Assembly: GCF_001027545.1 (NCBI RefSeq)
Contig: NZ_CP009498.1
Coordinates: 1,178,001 to 1,242,000 of the forward strand
Origin: Endomicrobium proavitum
Lineage (GTDB): Bacteria; Elusimicrobiota; Endomicrobiia; Endomicrobiales; Endomicrobiaceae
Reading direction: 5' to 3'
DNA: 64,000 nt
Shown here: piece after piece, positions 23,769-33,234 of the stretch
Layout of the letters: each line of letters opens with the position of its first letter
Position numbering within the stretch: the first letter of the stretch is position 1
Translations under genes and position numbers: made by a program
The notes under the pieces: generated by a model
Seen by the model: the letters and a program-made list of their open reading frames with translations, nothing else
What the model was told of the DNA's origin: nothing
Database searches by the model: none

Positions 23769-25034
23769 TTATTTTATTTTGAGCGTGCCCATAACATAAT
23801 TTAATTCTTTATTTACCACTATGCATTCCCGGCTTGTCGGTTTTATTTTCGCAGCGGGAGTTTGTAAAACTTTTGAAACCGCGCTGATGACATTGTTAAC
23901 CGTTATATTTTTCATGCATACAACATCCGTTGCGCACGGGCTGTCGTCAAAAATATATAAACACGGGCTGCAAAAACTTTTTTTATAAACGGCTTCGTTT
24001 ACGCCGTTGTCAATGTGCACAAATTGCGGAGAATTTGCGCCGTAAAGCGCAACAACTTTTGCGTTTTGCGCATAAGCCAAATTCATAAGTCCGGAATCGT
24101 TTGTTAAAAACGCATCGCAAATAGGAAGCAGCGCCAAAACTTCCGGCAGCGGAAATTTGCCGGCAATATTATAAATATTTTCCGACGGTTTGCTTAAAAA
24201 ATCAAACAACTGTTGTGCGTAATATTTTTCCTGCGCAGAGCCGAACAAAAGCACGCCGTAACCGTTATCTGCAAAATAAGACGCTACTTTTGCAAAATTT
24301 TCCAAACTCCAGCGTCTGGCAAAAGAAAGTTCGGAAGCGTTAACGTTTATTCCTATTATTTTTTTGCCTTTGTTTTTGATAATTTTATTTAGGCGTTTTT
24401 TACAAGATTTTAAAACCGCGGAGTTTAAATTAAAAGGTTCTAAATCTATAGACGCTTGGGGCGACGCCCCCCCCAAACGCGCAAGCTGCATGTAAGAAAG
24501 CCTCAAAGGCATTTGAAAATTAAAATACATTAAATGCGTATGCAGCCACGTTTTAAAATTTGTTGAATGCGCAAAGAAAAAGCCAAGCCTGTTGCGCGCC
24601 AAAGAAAGCAAACTTATTAAAACTCCATATGCCGAAAAAACTTCCAAATCAAAAAATAAATCTACTTTTTCGCGCTGTAATTTAAAAATAAGTAAAACGC
24701 TGCTTGCCGCAAGAGCAATAAGAGATTTATCTTTTATGTAAAACGCTTTGTCTATATAGGAAATTAAATCTATTATCTGCTTATTATTTTTTCTGGTTAT
24801 AAAAATAAGTTTTGCTTTAGGATATCTACTTTTTAAAGCGCGAAGCATAGGCACTGCATGCGTAATGCTGCCCATGCCAAAATATTTTGCAACCGCTATA
24901 ACCCGCACATTTTCTTGTTTTACGCTGTGGTCGCGTTTTAAAATTTTACCTAAACACCACGCGCTTACGCCAAGAAAGAAGCACGCGATATGACCTATAA
25001 ATCTGTCTAAAAAAATCTCTGTTTTAAATTTCAT
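23769..25034 (-). CDS. Glycosyltransferase family 9 (heptosyltransferase-like)
   Basis: The 421-residue protein has the two-Rossmann-fold pattern of GT9: VIAVAKYFGMGSITHAVPML (with G in place of the usual D after the K..G loop), YPKAKLIFITRKNN, VDLFFDLEVFSAY, then GKKIIGINVNASELSFARRW, YGVLLFGSAQEKYYA, and the acceptor/donor site LPICDAFLTNDSGLMNLAYA followed by VVALYGANSP. GT9 enzymes add heptose or related sugars to lipopolysaccharide core on the cytoplasmic face. It starts 9 nt after the polytopic protein gene and is probably cotranscribed with it and the radical SAM gene. Confidence 0.88.
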   Translation of the reverse strand: MKFKTEIFLDRFIGHIACFFLGVSAWCLGKILKRDHSVKQENVRVIAVAKYFGMGSITHAVPMLRALKSRYPKAKLIFITRKNNKQIIDLISYIDKAFYIKDKSLIALAASSVLLIFKLQREKVDLFFDLEVFSAYGVLISLLSLARNRLGFFFAHSTNFKTWLHTHLMYFNFQMPLRLSYMQLARLGGASPQASIDLEPFNLNSAVLKSCKKRLNKIIKNKGKKIIGINVNASELSFARRWSLENFAKVASYFADNGYGVLLFGSAQEKYYAQQLFDFLSKPSENIYNIAGKFPLPEVLALLPICDAFLTNDSGLMNLAYAQNAKVVALYGANSPQFVHIDNGVNEAVYKKSFCSPCLYIFDDSPCATDVVCMKNITVNNVISAVSKVLQTPAAKIKPTSRECIVVNKELNYVMGTLKIK

Positions 25035-25043
25035 ATTTTAATT

Positions 25044-27143
25044 TTAAATAAACAAGTTAAACAATTTTGCATAAATTTCCGGAGAATTATTTTTCACAAG
25101 GTTCCACATTTCCCAGTTACCGCCGAAAGTAAGACAGAACCCGAAGAAAACGCTCAATGCGCAAGCCGCCGCAAATATTTTAAAAATAAGAGATTTTGCC
25201 GCGTCGCCTTCAATATTATTATAACAGTTAAGCATAAAAACGCCCGCCAGCAAAAACAAGCAAAGCCTGACATCGCAGGAGTATCTTGTAACAACGCCGC
25301 TGAGTCCGTATAAAACTATAAGGCTTACGGCTGTCCCCGCGAAAGCCGCCCAAGCCGTAGTTTTCAGCAAAGAATCATTCTTTGAATATTCGGGATTTTT
25401 CTTCCACCATAAAAACAAGCCCCACGTCAAAGGAATTAACATAATGCCCGCGTTAACGTCGCCGTAAAACGCCGAGCCGCTTACGTTATACGTGTGTATA
25501 GCGGAACGTATCCACGGAAAAACCGGCGAGAATTCCGGCATGTCAAAAAAATAATAAAATATTGCCCGCGGAAGTCTTAAAATCATTTCCGGATTAAATT
25601 CTCTTATAACAATGCCCGACAAATTGTGCGTTGTTCCAAAATCTGAAATTGAACCGAAACGCGCAAAATTGTAATAAAAAATTAAAGCAAGACCAGCAAT
25701 GCAAGGCGCAACAAACGCGGCGGATATTTTCTTTTTATAGTTTAAACTTATATTTTTATTTGACAAAATTTTCAGCGCAGCAGGCAGAAGAAATGCAAAA
25801 CCCACAAGCAGCACGTTAGGTCTTGTAAAACCTATGCATATAAAAGTTATGCCTGCAAGCAAAAGAAACAGCGCGCCTTTTGATTTTTCGCCTAAAGTTT
25901 CAATACGGTTATAAGCTTTGAAAGCAAAATATATGCTTGCCGATAAAAATAAATATCCGCCCAAATGCGCAATTTCATAACGATAAGCAAACAGCTGCAG
26001 CATAAAAATAAGCGAACCGAAAAGTATAGCAAGATACGTCGCAAGCAGCAGCATTAAATTTACTTTCTTGCAAAACGTTTTAACAACCTGCATATATGCG
26101 CCAAAAATAAAAACTATACACAACAGCGATAAAATAAAAGTTGTCTTTTCGGCAGACGGCAAAGAACCCGTAAGCATGTAATACGGATAATAAATTAAAA
26201 TTACCGGAGCCGCGCCGAAATAAACGTAATACTTTCCTTTAAAAAAAGCGTAATCATGAAGAGCGTAAGCCTGCGCATTTTCGCGTGCGCCCTGAGAATA
26301 TGCGTTTTGCCCTAATGCTATCAGTTTAGGGTCTGGCGTTATATCAAGATGGGTTTGTCCTTTTTTAAACGCGTCAAAAACCAAAAGATACGGGTCGGCA
26401 GTATTTTGCGCCGCATTAAACGGATAAGAAACGCTTGTAGGTTTGCCCAAACCGGTTGAAGCTTTGTATATAAAAAATGAAAACAGAACGGCTAAACACA
26501 AAGCCGCCGCAGAAGCTTTTTTATATGTTTTATCATTCAAATCAGTAACGGTTTTATGCCAGCCGTAAGAGCGCGAAAAAATAATAAATAAAACAGGCAG
26601 AAGAATTACAAAGAAACGCAGCCATGAAAAATTAAACGGAGGCGTAACGTTTAGCTTTATTTGCGAAACGGCGAAATCCGCATTTGCGTTTTTAGAAATT
26701 TCAAAAATAACGTCTTGAAGATTTCCGCGGCTTTTAACTTTAAGAAAAACTTCGCTTCCGGAAGTTTTGACGGCAAAAAGTTTATTATAAACAAGGCTTG
26801 GTTTAAATTTTTCATCGCTGTCGCGGGCGAAAACTCTAACGTTTGCAATCTGCGGCGCGCCGCTGACCGTTAAAGAAATATTTTTAACGGGGACATTAGC
26901 GCCAAGAGCAAACGAAGCCGTTTGCAGCTGAGGGTTTAAATGAAGTTTTTTGTCCGCGCCGTATTGCATTTCTGCGGGGTTTGCGGAAACAAAAGACGGG
27001 TCTATTGCATATTGCCGCAAGCCCGTATTAAAAAATGACTGCATGTTAAACCCGAATATTTCCACAAAAAGCACAGCTGCAACGATAATTGCGCATTTCA
27101 TTAAAACTTGATTAGATTTTTTATTATCCGAAACTTCAGGCAT
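25044..27143 (-). CDS. Polytopic membrane protein, GT-C glycosyltransferase-like
   Basis: The 699-residue protein has an N-terminal helix, a ~150-residue extracytoplasmic beta-rich domain (about 40-190) and then ten or more helices. The conserved-looking loop AYALHDYAFFKGKYYVYFG and a following PSAEKTTFI resemble loops in GT-C enzymes (PMT/ArnT-type), which use polyprenyl-phosphate sugars on the periplasmic side. No exact family is recognised. AAGGGG precedes the ATG. The gene is transcribed divergently from another polytopic GT-C-like gene and 9 nt before the GT9 gene, so a role in surface glycan assembly is likely. Confidence 0.7.
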   Translation of the reverse strand: MPEVSDNKKSNQVLMKCAIIVAAVLFVEIFGFNMQSFFNTGLRQYAIDPSFVSANPAEMQYGADKKLHLNPQLQTASFALGANVPVKNISLTVSGAPQIANVRVFARDSDEKFKPSLVYNKLFAVKTSGSEVFLKVKSRGNLQDVIFEISKNANADFAVSQIKLNVTPPFNFSWLRFFVILLPVLFIIFSRSYGWHKTVTDLNDKTYKKASAAALCLAVLFSFFIYKASTGLGKPTSVSYPFNAAQNTADPYLLVFDAFKKGQTHLDITPDPKLIALGQNAYSQGARENAQAYALHDYAFFKGKYYVYFGAAPVILIYYPYYMLTGSLPSAEKTTFILSLLCIVFIFGAYMQVVKTFCKKVNLMLLLATYLAILFGSLIFMLQLFAYRYEIAHLGGYLFLSASIYFAFKAYNRIETLGEKSKGALFLLLAGITFICIGFTRPNVLLVGFAFLLPAALKILSNKNISLNYKKKISAAFVAPCIAGLALIFYYNFARFGSISDFGTTHNLSGIVIREFNPEMILRLPRAIFYYFFDMPEFSPVFPWIRSAIHTYNVSGSAFYGDVNAGIMLIPLTWGLFLWWKKNPEYSKNDSLLKTTAWAAFAGTAVSLIVLYGLSGVVTRYSCDVRLCLFLLAGVFMLNCYNNIEGDAAKSLIFKIFAAACALSVFFGFCLTFGGNWEMWNLVKNNSPEIYAKLFNLFI

Positions 27144-27234
27144 TTAAACCCCTTGTGCGATAGTTTTAAATTGTCTTTATTCTCTTTATTTTATATTATT
27201 TTTACAGCTTTTAAAAATGAAAACAGGGGCTGCA

Positions 27235-28848
27235 ATGGAAAACACGAATTCAGGCGTATCGTTTTTAAAAAAATATCAAACTATTTTGCTGGCAGCGTTA
27301 GTTTTTGCCGTTGCATTTTTAGTTTACGCAAACACCATAAACTATAAACTTACAGATTTGGACGACGAAAATTTTATACATAATTACGCTTACAAGTATC
27401 AGCCTGCGTCGGCTTTTAGCGAAGCTTTTAAACAAAACGTTTTGTTTGGCGGTCCCACGCCTTATTACAGACCGGTTTTATCTTTGTCTTTTGTAACAAG
27501 CTATAAAATTGCGGGGCAGTCTGAAAGTTTTGCGCATTTTGTAAACGTATTGCTTCACGCCTTATGCGCGCTTTTGCTGTTTGTATTTTTAAGGCATTAT
27601 CTTTTTGACGATAAAATATCTTTTTTGGCTGCAGCGTTATTTGCGCTGCATCCTCTTACAATTTACACCGCGGCGTGGATTCCCGGGCGAAACGATTCTT
27701 TATTTTTTATAAATTTTATTTTGGCGTTTACGTTTTTCATAGAATATCTTAATACGAAAAAGTTTGGTTTTATACTGCTTAACGCTTTATTTACTTTGCT
27801 TTGCTTTTTCACAAAAGAGTCGGGGCTTGCGGTTGCGTTTATATTTATTTTCTACTACATAACTCATTTTAAAAAATACGGAAAATTAGATTTAAAGAAA
27901 TCGGCAATCTGCATAGCATTGTGGATTATTACAATGTCAATTTTTTGGATTGCGCGAAAAGCGGCAATGGGCCCGGCCGGCGTGCAGGGGCTTAACTTAA
28001 GGCCCGACAATATAAGAATGTTTTTTGATTATTACGCGTCCGCAATTTTTATGACTACGCCTTTCAGGGCGTTATACGGCACAATTGAACCGTATTTTTA
28101 TCCGCTTGGAATTTTTGCCGCGGGGCTTACCGTTTTCTTTGCGTTTTTCAAAAAAAACAAAGAACAAAAATACGAAAATTTCTTTTGGCTGACGCTTCCG
28201 TTAATAATGCTTGCGCCGAATTTAATTGGCGAAAGATTGTGGTTTCAGGGAAACAGAATGTATGTTCCGCTGTTTGCGATAATAATTTTGTTTTTCTCTT
28301 TTTTGCAGCCTTATTTAAAAACAAAGAAAACTGCCGCTCAAACCGTTATTGCAGTTATATTCGTTATAGCGGTTATTGGAACTCTCAACGGCAGCGCCGG
28401 CTTTAAAAACAGCTTAACTTTCTGGAATAAAATGATTAATGAAAGCGCTTACGAACATATAACCGCAAAAAAATTCCGCGTTACCGCTTACATAAAAAAC
28501 GGCGATACGCAAACTGCGGCAAAAGAAGCGTTGTATATTGCTCAAATCAGCCGTTTTAGCGACCCTGAAATTATGTATTTATTAGGTTTGGCATTTTTGC
28601 AAAACGGAAATTATAAAGAAGCCATTCAAGTTTATGAAATGCTTATTTCAAACGGACAAATGCTTATACCGCCGACATACGCAAGCCTTGTTTTGGCGTA
28701 TTCTTATGAAAACAACAAACAAAAGGCGGAATATTATTTCGGCGAACTTGTAAAAACATTAAACGCTTCGCCCAATGACGCGCTTGGATATTTGCAATCT
28801 TACAAGGCTTATCTGCAATCGCAAAAGGGACAGGCGTTAAGAAAATAA
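27235..28848 (+). CDS. TMTC/GT-C-like polytopic protein with C-terminal TPR
   Basis: From the ATG at 27235 (AGGGG at 27225-27229; an upstream ATG at 27217 lacks a Shine-Dalgarno) the product is 537 residues. It has ~10 helices with the early loop LTDLDDENFIHNY, an acidic pair typical of GT-C catalytic loops, and PYYRPVLSLSF, ALHPLTIYTAAWIPGRND, as in TMTC-type proteins. The C-terminus (~430-537) has TPR-like helices (PEIMYLLGLAFLQNGNYKEA). TMTC relatives are O-mannosyltransferases in animals; bacterial ones are uncharacterised. It is divergent from the other GT-C-like gene and ends at a bidirectional terminator. Confidence 0.75.
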   Translation: MENTNSGVSFLKKYQTILLAALVFAVAFLVYANTINYKLTDLDDENFIHNYAYKYQPASAFSEAFKQNVLFGGPTPYYRPVLSLSFVTSYKIAGQSESFAHFVNVLLHALCALLLFVFLRHYLFDDKISFLAAALFALHPLTIYTAAWIPGRNDSLFFINFILAFTFFIEYLNTKKFGFILLNALFTLLCFFTKESGLAVAFIFIFYYITHFKKYGKLDLKKSAICIALWIITMSIFWIARKAAMGPAGVQGLNLRPDNIRMFFDYYASAIFMTTPFRALYGTIEPYFYPLGIFAAGLTVFFAFFKKNKEQKYENFFWLTLPLIMLAPNLIGERLWFQGNRMYVPLFAIIILFFSFLQPYLKTKKTAAQTVIAVIFVIAVIGTLNGSAGFKNSLTFWNKMINESAYEHITAKKFRVTAYIKNGDTQTAAKEALYIAQISRFSDPEIMYLLGLAFLQNGNYKEAIQVYEMLISNGQMLIPPTYASLVLAYSYENNKQKAEYYFGELVKTLNASPNDALGYLQSYKAYLQSQKGQALRK

Positions 28849-28853
28849 ATAAA

Positions 28854-28882
28854 AATTCCCGAGCTAAATTAGCTCGGGAATT
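28854..28882. terminator. Bidirectional intrinsic terminator
   Basis: AATTCCCGAGCT and AGCTCGGGAATT form a 12-bp stem around AAATT, with A- and T-runs outside. It is shared by the TMTC-like gene and clpB. Confidence 0.9.
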
Positions 28883-28889
28883 TTTTTGT

Positions 28890-31499
28890 TTAATTTATAA
28901 GACTTTTCTCAAACTCTAATTCTTGACTGCCCTTCTTGGGAACATCTATTTTTATTGTGTCTCCGTCCTTAAACTCGCCCGCAATCATTTTTGCCGAAAG
29001 AGGGTTTAGCAAATAAGTTTGTATGGCTCTTTTTAAAGGACGCGCGCCAAACGCCGGATTATAACCTTTTGAAGAAATAAAATCTTTTGCTTTTTCCGTA
29101 AGTTCAACGTGAATTTTTCTTTGCTGCAAACGTTTTTCAAAAGATTTAAGCTGTATATCTATAATTTTGTTAAGCTCTTTTTCTGCGAGTTTGTCAAAAA
29201 TTATTGTTTCGTCTATACGGTTTAAAAATTCCGGACGAAAACTTCTGTGCAATTCTCCCAAGACTTTATCTTTCACCTCTTTACTGTCGTCAGACTCCTG
29301 AATATACTGCGAACCGATGTTAGACGTCATGATAATAACCGTATTTTTAAAATCTACCGTTCTTCCCTGCCCGTCGGTAAGTCTGCCGTCGTCAAAAATT
29401 TGAAGCATTACGTTAAAAACTTCGGGGCTTGCTTTTTCTATTTCGTCAAAAAGAACTACGCAATACGGCCTGCGGCGAACGGATTCCGTAAGCTGTCCGC
29501 CTTCTTCAAAACCAACGTATCCCGGAGGCGCGCCTATTAAACGAGACACGCTGTGTTTTTCCATATACTCGCTCATATCTATGCGCACAATATTTTTTTC
29601 ATCGTCAAACATAAGTTCCGCCAAAGCTTTTGCAAGTTCCGTTTTACCGACTCCCGTAGGGCCTAAAAATAAAAACGTCCCTATCGGTTTATTGGGGTCG
29701 GAAAGCCCGGAACGGCTGCGGCGCACGGCGTTTGCAATTGCCGTTATGGCTTCCTCCTGACCTACAACGCGCTCGTGCAGCGCGCTTTCCATTTTAAGAA
29801 GTTTTTGCGTTTCGCCTTCCATCATTTTGTTAACGGGAATGCCCGTCCACTTGCCGACAACTTCGGCTATATCTTCCTCGTCAACTTCTTCTTTCAGGAA
29901 TTTCGTTCCTTTTTGAAGAGTTTGCAAAACTTTATTTTCTTTTTCCAGCTCCTGCTGCGCCTGCGGAATTTTTCCGTAGCGAATTTCCGCCACGGCGTTA
30001 AGGTCGCCGGTGCGCTCGGCCTTTTGTTCTAAAATTTTAAAATCTTCAATTGAGGCTTTAAGTTTCCTTATTTTTGAAATTGAAGATTTTTCTTTTTCCC
30101 ACTGTTTTTTCATTTGAGCGGATTGCGTTTTAAGAGTTTCAATTTCTTTTTCCATTTTTGCCAAACGCTCTTTTGAAGCCGCGTCGGTTTCTTTTTTAAC
30201 CGCCTGCCGCTCAATTTCAAGCTGGCGAATTTTTCGTTCAACGCCGTCAAGTTCGGCGGGCATGGAATCTATTTCTATTCTTAATTTGCTTGCCGATTCG
30301 TCAACCAAATCTATAGCTTTGTCCGGCAAAAATCTGTCGGTAATATAGCGCGCGGAAAGAGTTGCCGCCGCAACCAAAGCGGAATCTTTTATTTTTACGC
30401 CGTGATGAACTTCGTATTTTTCTTTTATTCCGCGAAGTATTGCAATTGTATCTTCCACCGACGGCTCGCCGGCAAAAACCGGCTGAAAGCGGCGCTCTAA
30501 CGCCGCGTCTTTTTCTATGTATTTTCTGTATTCGTCAAGCGTTGTGGCGCCCACAAGTTTTAACTCGCCGCGCGCCAGCATAGGCTTTAACATATTTGCC
30601 GCGTCAACCGCGCCTTCGGACGCGCCCGCGCCGACTATAGTGTGAAGCTCGTCTATAAACAAAATAACGTTTCCCTGCGCAGACTGAATTTCTTTCAGCA
30701 CGGCTTTAAGGCGGTCTTCAAACTCGCCCCTGTATTTTGCGCCCGCAATAAGCGCGCCCATATCTAAAGCTATAACTTTTTTATCTTTTAAAGATTCCGG
30801 CACGTCGCCCGAAACTATGCGCTGCGCCAAACCCTCTACAATTGCAGTTTTGCCCACGCCCGGCTCTCCTATTATTACAGGATTATTTTTTGTTCTGCGC
30901 GATAACACCTGCACGCAGCGGCGAATTTCCTCGTCGCGCCCTATAACAGGGTCAAGCTTTCCGCGTTTTGCAAGCTCGGTTAAATCTCTTCCGTATTTTT
31001 CCAGCGCCTGATATTTATCTTCCGGATTTTGGTCTGTAACGCGCTGGTCTCCGCGAATGGCTACAAGCGTTTTTAAAATTGCGTCTTTTGTAAGCGAATA
31101 TTTTTTAAGAATTTTTGCGGCATCCGCCAAACCGTCGTCAACAAGAGCAATAAGAATGTGTTCGGTGGAAACAAATTCGTCTTTTAAATCTTTTGCGATT
31201 TTTTCGGAATTATTTAAAATTTTATTTAGCGTTTGCGAAACGTAAAGATTGCCGCCGTGCACTTTAGGTTTTTTTTCAATTGCGTCAAGCAAATCTTTTT
31301 CTATGTTTGCCGTAATCATGCTTTCCTGACCGGCAGCGGAAGATTTTTTTATTATTTCGCCGACAGTGCCGGCGTCTTGTTTTACCAATGCGTATAATAG
31401 ATGTTCCGCAGAAAGCTCCTGATTGCCGTAATCCTGCGCAACACTTTGCGCCGCCGCAAGCGCTTCCTGAGACTTAATAGTAAATTTATTTAAATTCAT
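28890..31499 (-). CDS. clpB: ClpB protein disaggregase
   Basis: The 869-residue protein from the ATG at 31499 (GGAGG 5-6 nt upstream; the frame extends 13 codons further) has all ClpB parts. These are the double Clp_N repeat starting [21 protein letters not shown]1 Walker [19 protein letters not shown], the coiled-coil M domain (about 400-520, marking ClpB rather than ClpA/C), NBD2 Walker [15 protein letters not shown] and the Clp C-terminal domain. It lacks an IGF/L ClpP loop as expected. With DnaK it dissolves aggregates after heat stress. Its promoter carries a CIRCE-like operator, so control by HrcA is likely. Confidence 0.97.
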   Translation of the reverse strand: MNLNKFTIKSQEALAAAQSVAQDYGNQELSAEHLLYALVKQDAGTVGEIIKKSSAAGQESMITANIEKDLLDAIEKKPKVHGGNLYVSQTLNKILNNSEKIAKDLKDEFVSTEHILIALVDDGLADAAKILKKYSLTKDAILKTLVAIRGDQRVTDQNPEDKYQALEKYGRDLTELAKRGKLDPVIGRDEEIRRCVQVLSRRTKNNPVIIGEPGVGKTAIVEGLAQRIVSGDVPESLKDKKVIALDMGALIAGAKYRGEFEDRLKAVLKEIQSAQGNVILFIDELHTIVGAGASEGAVDAANMLKPMLARGELKLVGATTLDEYRKYIEKDAALERRFQPVFAGEPSVEDTIAILRGIKEKYEVHHGVKIKDSALVAAATLSARYITDRFLPDKAIDLVDESASKLRIEIDSMPAELDGVERKIRQLEIERQAVKKETDAASKERLAKMEKEIETLKTQSAQMKKQWEKEKSSISKIRKLKASIEDFKILEQKAERTGDLNAVAEIRYGKIPQAQQELEKENKVLQTLQKGTKFLKEEVDEEDIAEVVGKWTGIPVNKMMEGETQKLLKMESALHERVVGQEEAITAIANAVRRSRSGLSDPNKPIGTFLFLGPTGVGKTELAKALAELMFDDEKNIVRIDMSEYMEKHSVSRLIGAPPGYVGFEEGGQLTESVRRRPYCVVLFDEIEKASPEVFNVMLQIFDDGRLTDGQGRTVDFKNTVIIMTSNIGSQYIQESDDSKEVKDKVLGELHRSFRPEFLNRIDETIIFDKLAEKELNKIIDIQLKSFEKRLQQRKIHVELTEKAKDFISSKGYNPAFGARPLKRAIQTYLLNPLSAKMIAGEFKDGDTIKIDVPKKGSQELEFEKSLIN

Positions 31500-31554
31500 T
31501 TTTCCTCCATATCTTTTGTATCTTTGCAGCTCGCGCACTCATAAGGGAAATTAA

Positions 31555-31660
31555 CGACCCTGCTATTTATTACCTTTTACCTATTACTTATTCTTTATTA
31601 CTTACCGTTACTTACCCTCCTACCTTCTTATCATCTTACTTATTATTTATTACCCGCCGT
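31555..31660 (-). repeat. Heptamer array inside the clpB 5' leader
   Basis: On the + strand units such as TATTACC, TTTTACC, TATTACT, TATTCTT and TATTACT run with 7-nt phase from about 31567, then change to CTCCTAC, CTTCTTA. Given the promoter at 31688-31716 this array would be transcribed as ~100 nt of purine-rich leader between the operator and the clpB start. Confidence 0.7.
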
Positions 31661-31662
31661 TA

Positions 31663-31689
31663 TTAGCACTCTAATAATTTGATTGCTAT
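31663..31689 (-). promoter_or_regulatory. CIRCE-like HrcA operator
   Basis: TTAGCACTC at 31663-31671, a 9-nt spacer and GATTGCTAT at 31681-31689 match CIRCE (TTAGCACTC-N9-GAGTGCTAA): the first half is perfect, the second has seven of nine bases. It overlaps the predicted clpB start site, the right position for repression. Confidence 0.8.
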
Positions 31690-31716
31690 TTTAGCGCAAA
31701 AAGCAAAACTTGTCAA
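31688..31716 (-). promoter_or_regulatory. Sigma70 promoter of clpB
   Basis: On the - strand a consensus TTGACA (31716 to 31711), a 17-nt spacer and TAAAAT (31693 to 31688) predict a start near 31681, within the CIRCE-like site. Confidence 0.75.
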
Positions 31717-31727
31717 CGGGAAAATTT

Positions 31728-32402
31728 TTAATTTTTATCGGAATTTTTTTTGAGCTGGGTTTGAAAATCTTCTATGATTTGATTGAGTTTCTTTTCAGAC
31801 TTGATTTGCTCTTCTAAAACAAAACGCATAACGTCTGTAATAGGGTCGGGCAGCTTTGCGTGCTCAAGTTTTTCAACTTCCTGTTCAGAATATCCAAGAC
31901 TTATTCTTGCAGGCACGCCGACAGCGGTAGCGTTTGCGGGGACATCGTGCGTAACAACGGACGCCGCGCCTACTCGCGCGTTGTCGCCTACGGTAATTGC
32001 GCCAAGAACTATTGCGTTTGAGCCGAGAACAACGTTGTTGCCTATGGTAGGATGTCTTTTTTCTTTTTTAAGCGAAGTGCCGCCAAGAAGCACTCCTTTA
32101 TATATAAGCACGTCGTCGCCGATTTCCGCAGTTTCTCCTATAACAACGCCCATGCCGTGATCTATAAAAAGGCGTCTGCCTATCTGCGCGCCCGGATGAA
32201 TTTCTATGCCTGTTAAAAATCTGCCTATGTGCGACGCAAAACGCGCCAAAAAATAAAATTTAAACTTCCAAATTTTATGCGCAAAACGATGAATTATTAC
32301 GGCGTGCAGCCCGGGATAGCAAAACAAAACCTCAAGCCAGGAACGAGCCGCCGGGTCTTCGTTAAAAATATTTTTTACGTCTTCTTTAAGCATTCCAAAC
32401 AT
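31728..32402 (-). CDS. cysE: Serine O-acetyltransferase CysE
   Basis: The ~224-residue protein has the CysE pattern: a helical N-terminus ([20 protein letters not shown]), then left-handed beta-helix hexapeptides with [40 protein letters not shown] and [20 protein letters not shown]. It acetylates serine for O-acetylserine sulfhydrylase. The start is taken as the ATG at 32402, six nt after a TATAAT, so the mRNA is probably leaderless; an upstream ATG at 32417 lies before that promoter. A charged C-terminal tail (~45 residues) ends the protein. No cysK is adjacent. Confidence 0.94.
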   Translation of the reverse strand: MFGMLKEDVKNIFNEDPAARSWLEVLFCYPGLHAVIIHRFAHKIWKFKFYFLARFASHIGRFLTGIEIHPGAQIGRRLFIDHGMGVVIGETAEIGDDVLIYKGVLLGGTSLKKEKRHPTIGNNVVLGSNAIVLGAITVGDNARVGAASVVTHDVPANATAVGVPARISLGYSEQEVEKLEHAKLPDPITDVMRFVLEEQIKSEKKLNQIIEDFQTQLKKNSDKN

Positions 32403-32408
32403 ACGCAA

Positions 32409-32414
32409 ATTATA
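32409..32414 (-). promoter_or_regulatory. -10 box for leaderless cysE
   Basis: TATAAT on the - strand ends 6 nt before the ATG at 32402, with a TTGTTT at -35 spacing. No Shine-Dalgarno lies between. Confidence 0.6.
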
Positions 32415-32439
32415 CAAAATATTTATTTAACAAACAAAA

Positions 32440-32469
32440 AACCGGCAACGCTTTAAAGCGCCGCCGGTT
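32440..32469 (-). terminator. Intrinsic terminator of the 107-aa gene
   Basis: A 13-bp stem (32440-32452 with 32457-32469, two G-U pairs) around TTAA is followed on the - strand by TTTTTTG. Confidence 0.85.
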
Positions 32470-32488
32470 TTATAAAATATTTTAATGC

Positions 32489-32812
32489 TTATTTCTTTTT
32501 GCCTTTTTTTGCAACTTTCTTTTTTGCAGCTTTTTTAACAACTTTTTTTGCAACTTTTTTAACGGCTTTTTTTGCCGCTTTTTTCTTTTTTCCGCCTGAT
32601 ACCATTTTAGCTCTGGCTATGTCGCCGGCTTTATCAATAAAATACAAGTAGCCTTTTTCTTTCTTAAGACCAACTTTAGCAACTTTTGCTGTTTTTCCGC
32701 CCTTCTTTCCGCCTCTTGCCATTACAGATCTTGAAACATCGCCCTGCTTGTCAATGAAATAAAGATATCCTGATTCTCTTTTTACTCCAACCTTCTGGAC
32801 TTTTTCTGCCAT
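32489..32812 (-). CDS. Tandem-repeat basic protein (107 aa), unknown
   Basis: The protein has two copies of a ~35-residue unit: KVGVKRESGYLYFIDKQGDV..RSVMARGGKK near the start and KVGLKKEKGYLYFIDKAGDI..AKMVSGGKK after it. A tail almost wholly of Lys, Ala and Val follows (AKKAVKKVAKKVVKKAAKK). AGGAGG lies just before the ATG. The core YLYFIDKxGDxxR unit recurs in small uncharacterised proteins of several phyla; I know no assigned function. The tail suggests nucleic-acid binding, similar to the RsfS tail and the 48-aa protein here. It lies 33 nt after the excisionase-like HTH gene and has its own terminator. Confidence 0.8.
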   Translation of the reverse strand: MAEKVQKVGVKRESGYLYFIDKQGDVSRSVMARGGKKGGKTAKVAKVGLKKEKGYLYFIDKAGDIARAKMVSGGKKKKAAKKAVKKVAKKVVKKAAKKKVAKKGKKK

Positions 32813-32845
32813 TTTAGGCCTCCTGTTTGGTAGTGCTGCTTTTTT

Positions 32846-33085
32846 TTATTTTTTATTTCCGGTATTTGCCGGAAGTTCAAGTTGTAAGTCGTCTTTTTTT
32901 GTAACAATTCTTTCTTTAAGCCAGTTGTCTATAATATCTTTTGAAAATCTATACTGCCTGCCTATTTTTGACGCCGGAATTTTTTTCAACTTTATAAGGC
33001 TATAAATTTTGGACTTACCGATACCTAAATATTCGGAAAGTTCTTTTATATCCATTATTTGTTTATTTGCACTTTTATTTTCCAT
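32846..33085 (-). CDS. Excisionase-type helix-turn-helix protein (79 aa)
   Basis: The sequence MDIKELSEYLGIGKSKIYSL (about residues 11-30) followed by IKLKKIPASKIGRQYRFSKD and IDNWL is the standard HTH_17/excisionase (MerR-superfamily) domain with wing. Such proteins bind DNA as small regulators or recombination directionality factors. No integrase is nearby, so a regulatory role is more likely. A consensus promoter (TTGACA-N17-TATGAT) lies upstream. Confidence 0.87.
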   Translation of the reverse strand: MENKSANKQIMDIKELSEYLGIGKSKIYSLIKLKKIPASKIGRQYRFSKDIIDNWLKERIVTKKDDLQLELPANTGNKK

Positions 33086-33126
33086 ATTTTATTGTTCTTT
33101 GCTGTTTATTCTTATCTTATGCCATA

Positions 33127-33155
33127 ATCATATATATTCTATTATATATTGTCAA
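33127..33155 (-). promoter_or_regulatory. Sigma70 promoter of the HTH gene
   Basis: On the - strand TTGACA (33155 to 33150), a 17-nt spacer and TATGAT (33132 to 33127) predict a ~35-nt leader. The adjacent 33160-33235 is AT-rich without recognisable features. Confidence 0.7.
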
Positions 33156-33234
33156 GCGTTATTTTTTACTTATGTTTGATGTTGAATTTTTGTGTTTGTT
33201 GTTATCTATTGTTATATTTTAGCGAATAAATAAT

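Noticed and set aside
24465-24480. GGGGCGACGCCCCCCCC run within the GT9 gene as a phase-variation tract
   Set aside because: The C-run is only 8 long and in frame; no sign of slippage is visible and no promoter is involved, so it was not reported.
31555-31660. Possible CRISPR array
   Set aside because: Units are 7-8 nt, degenerate and contiguous with no spacers; no cas genes are in the window. The same applies to the other arrays.
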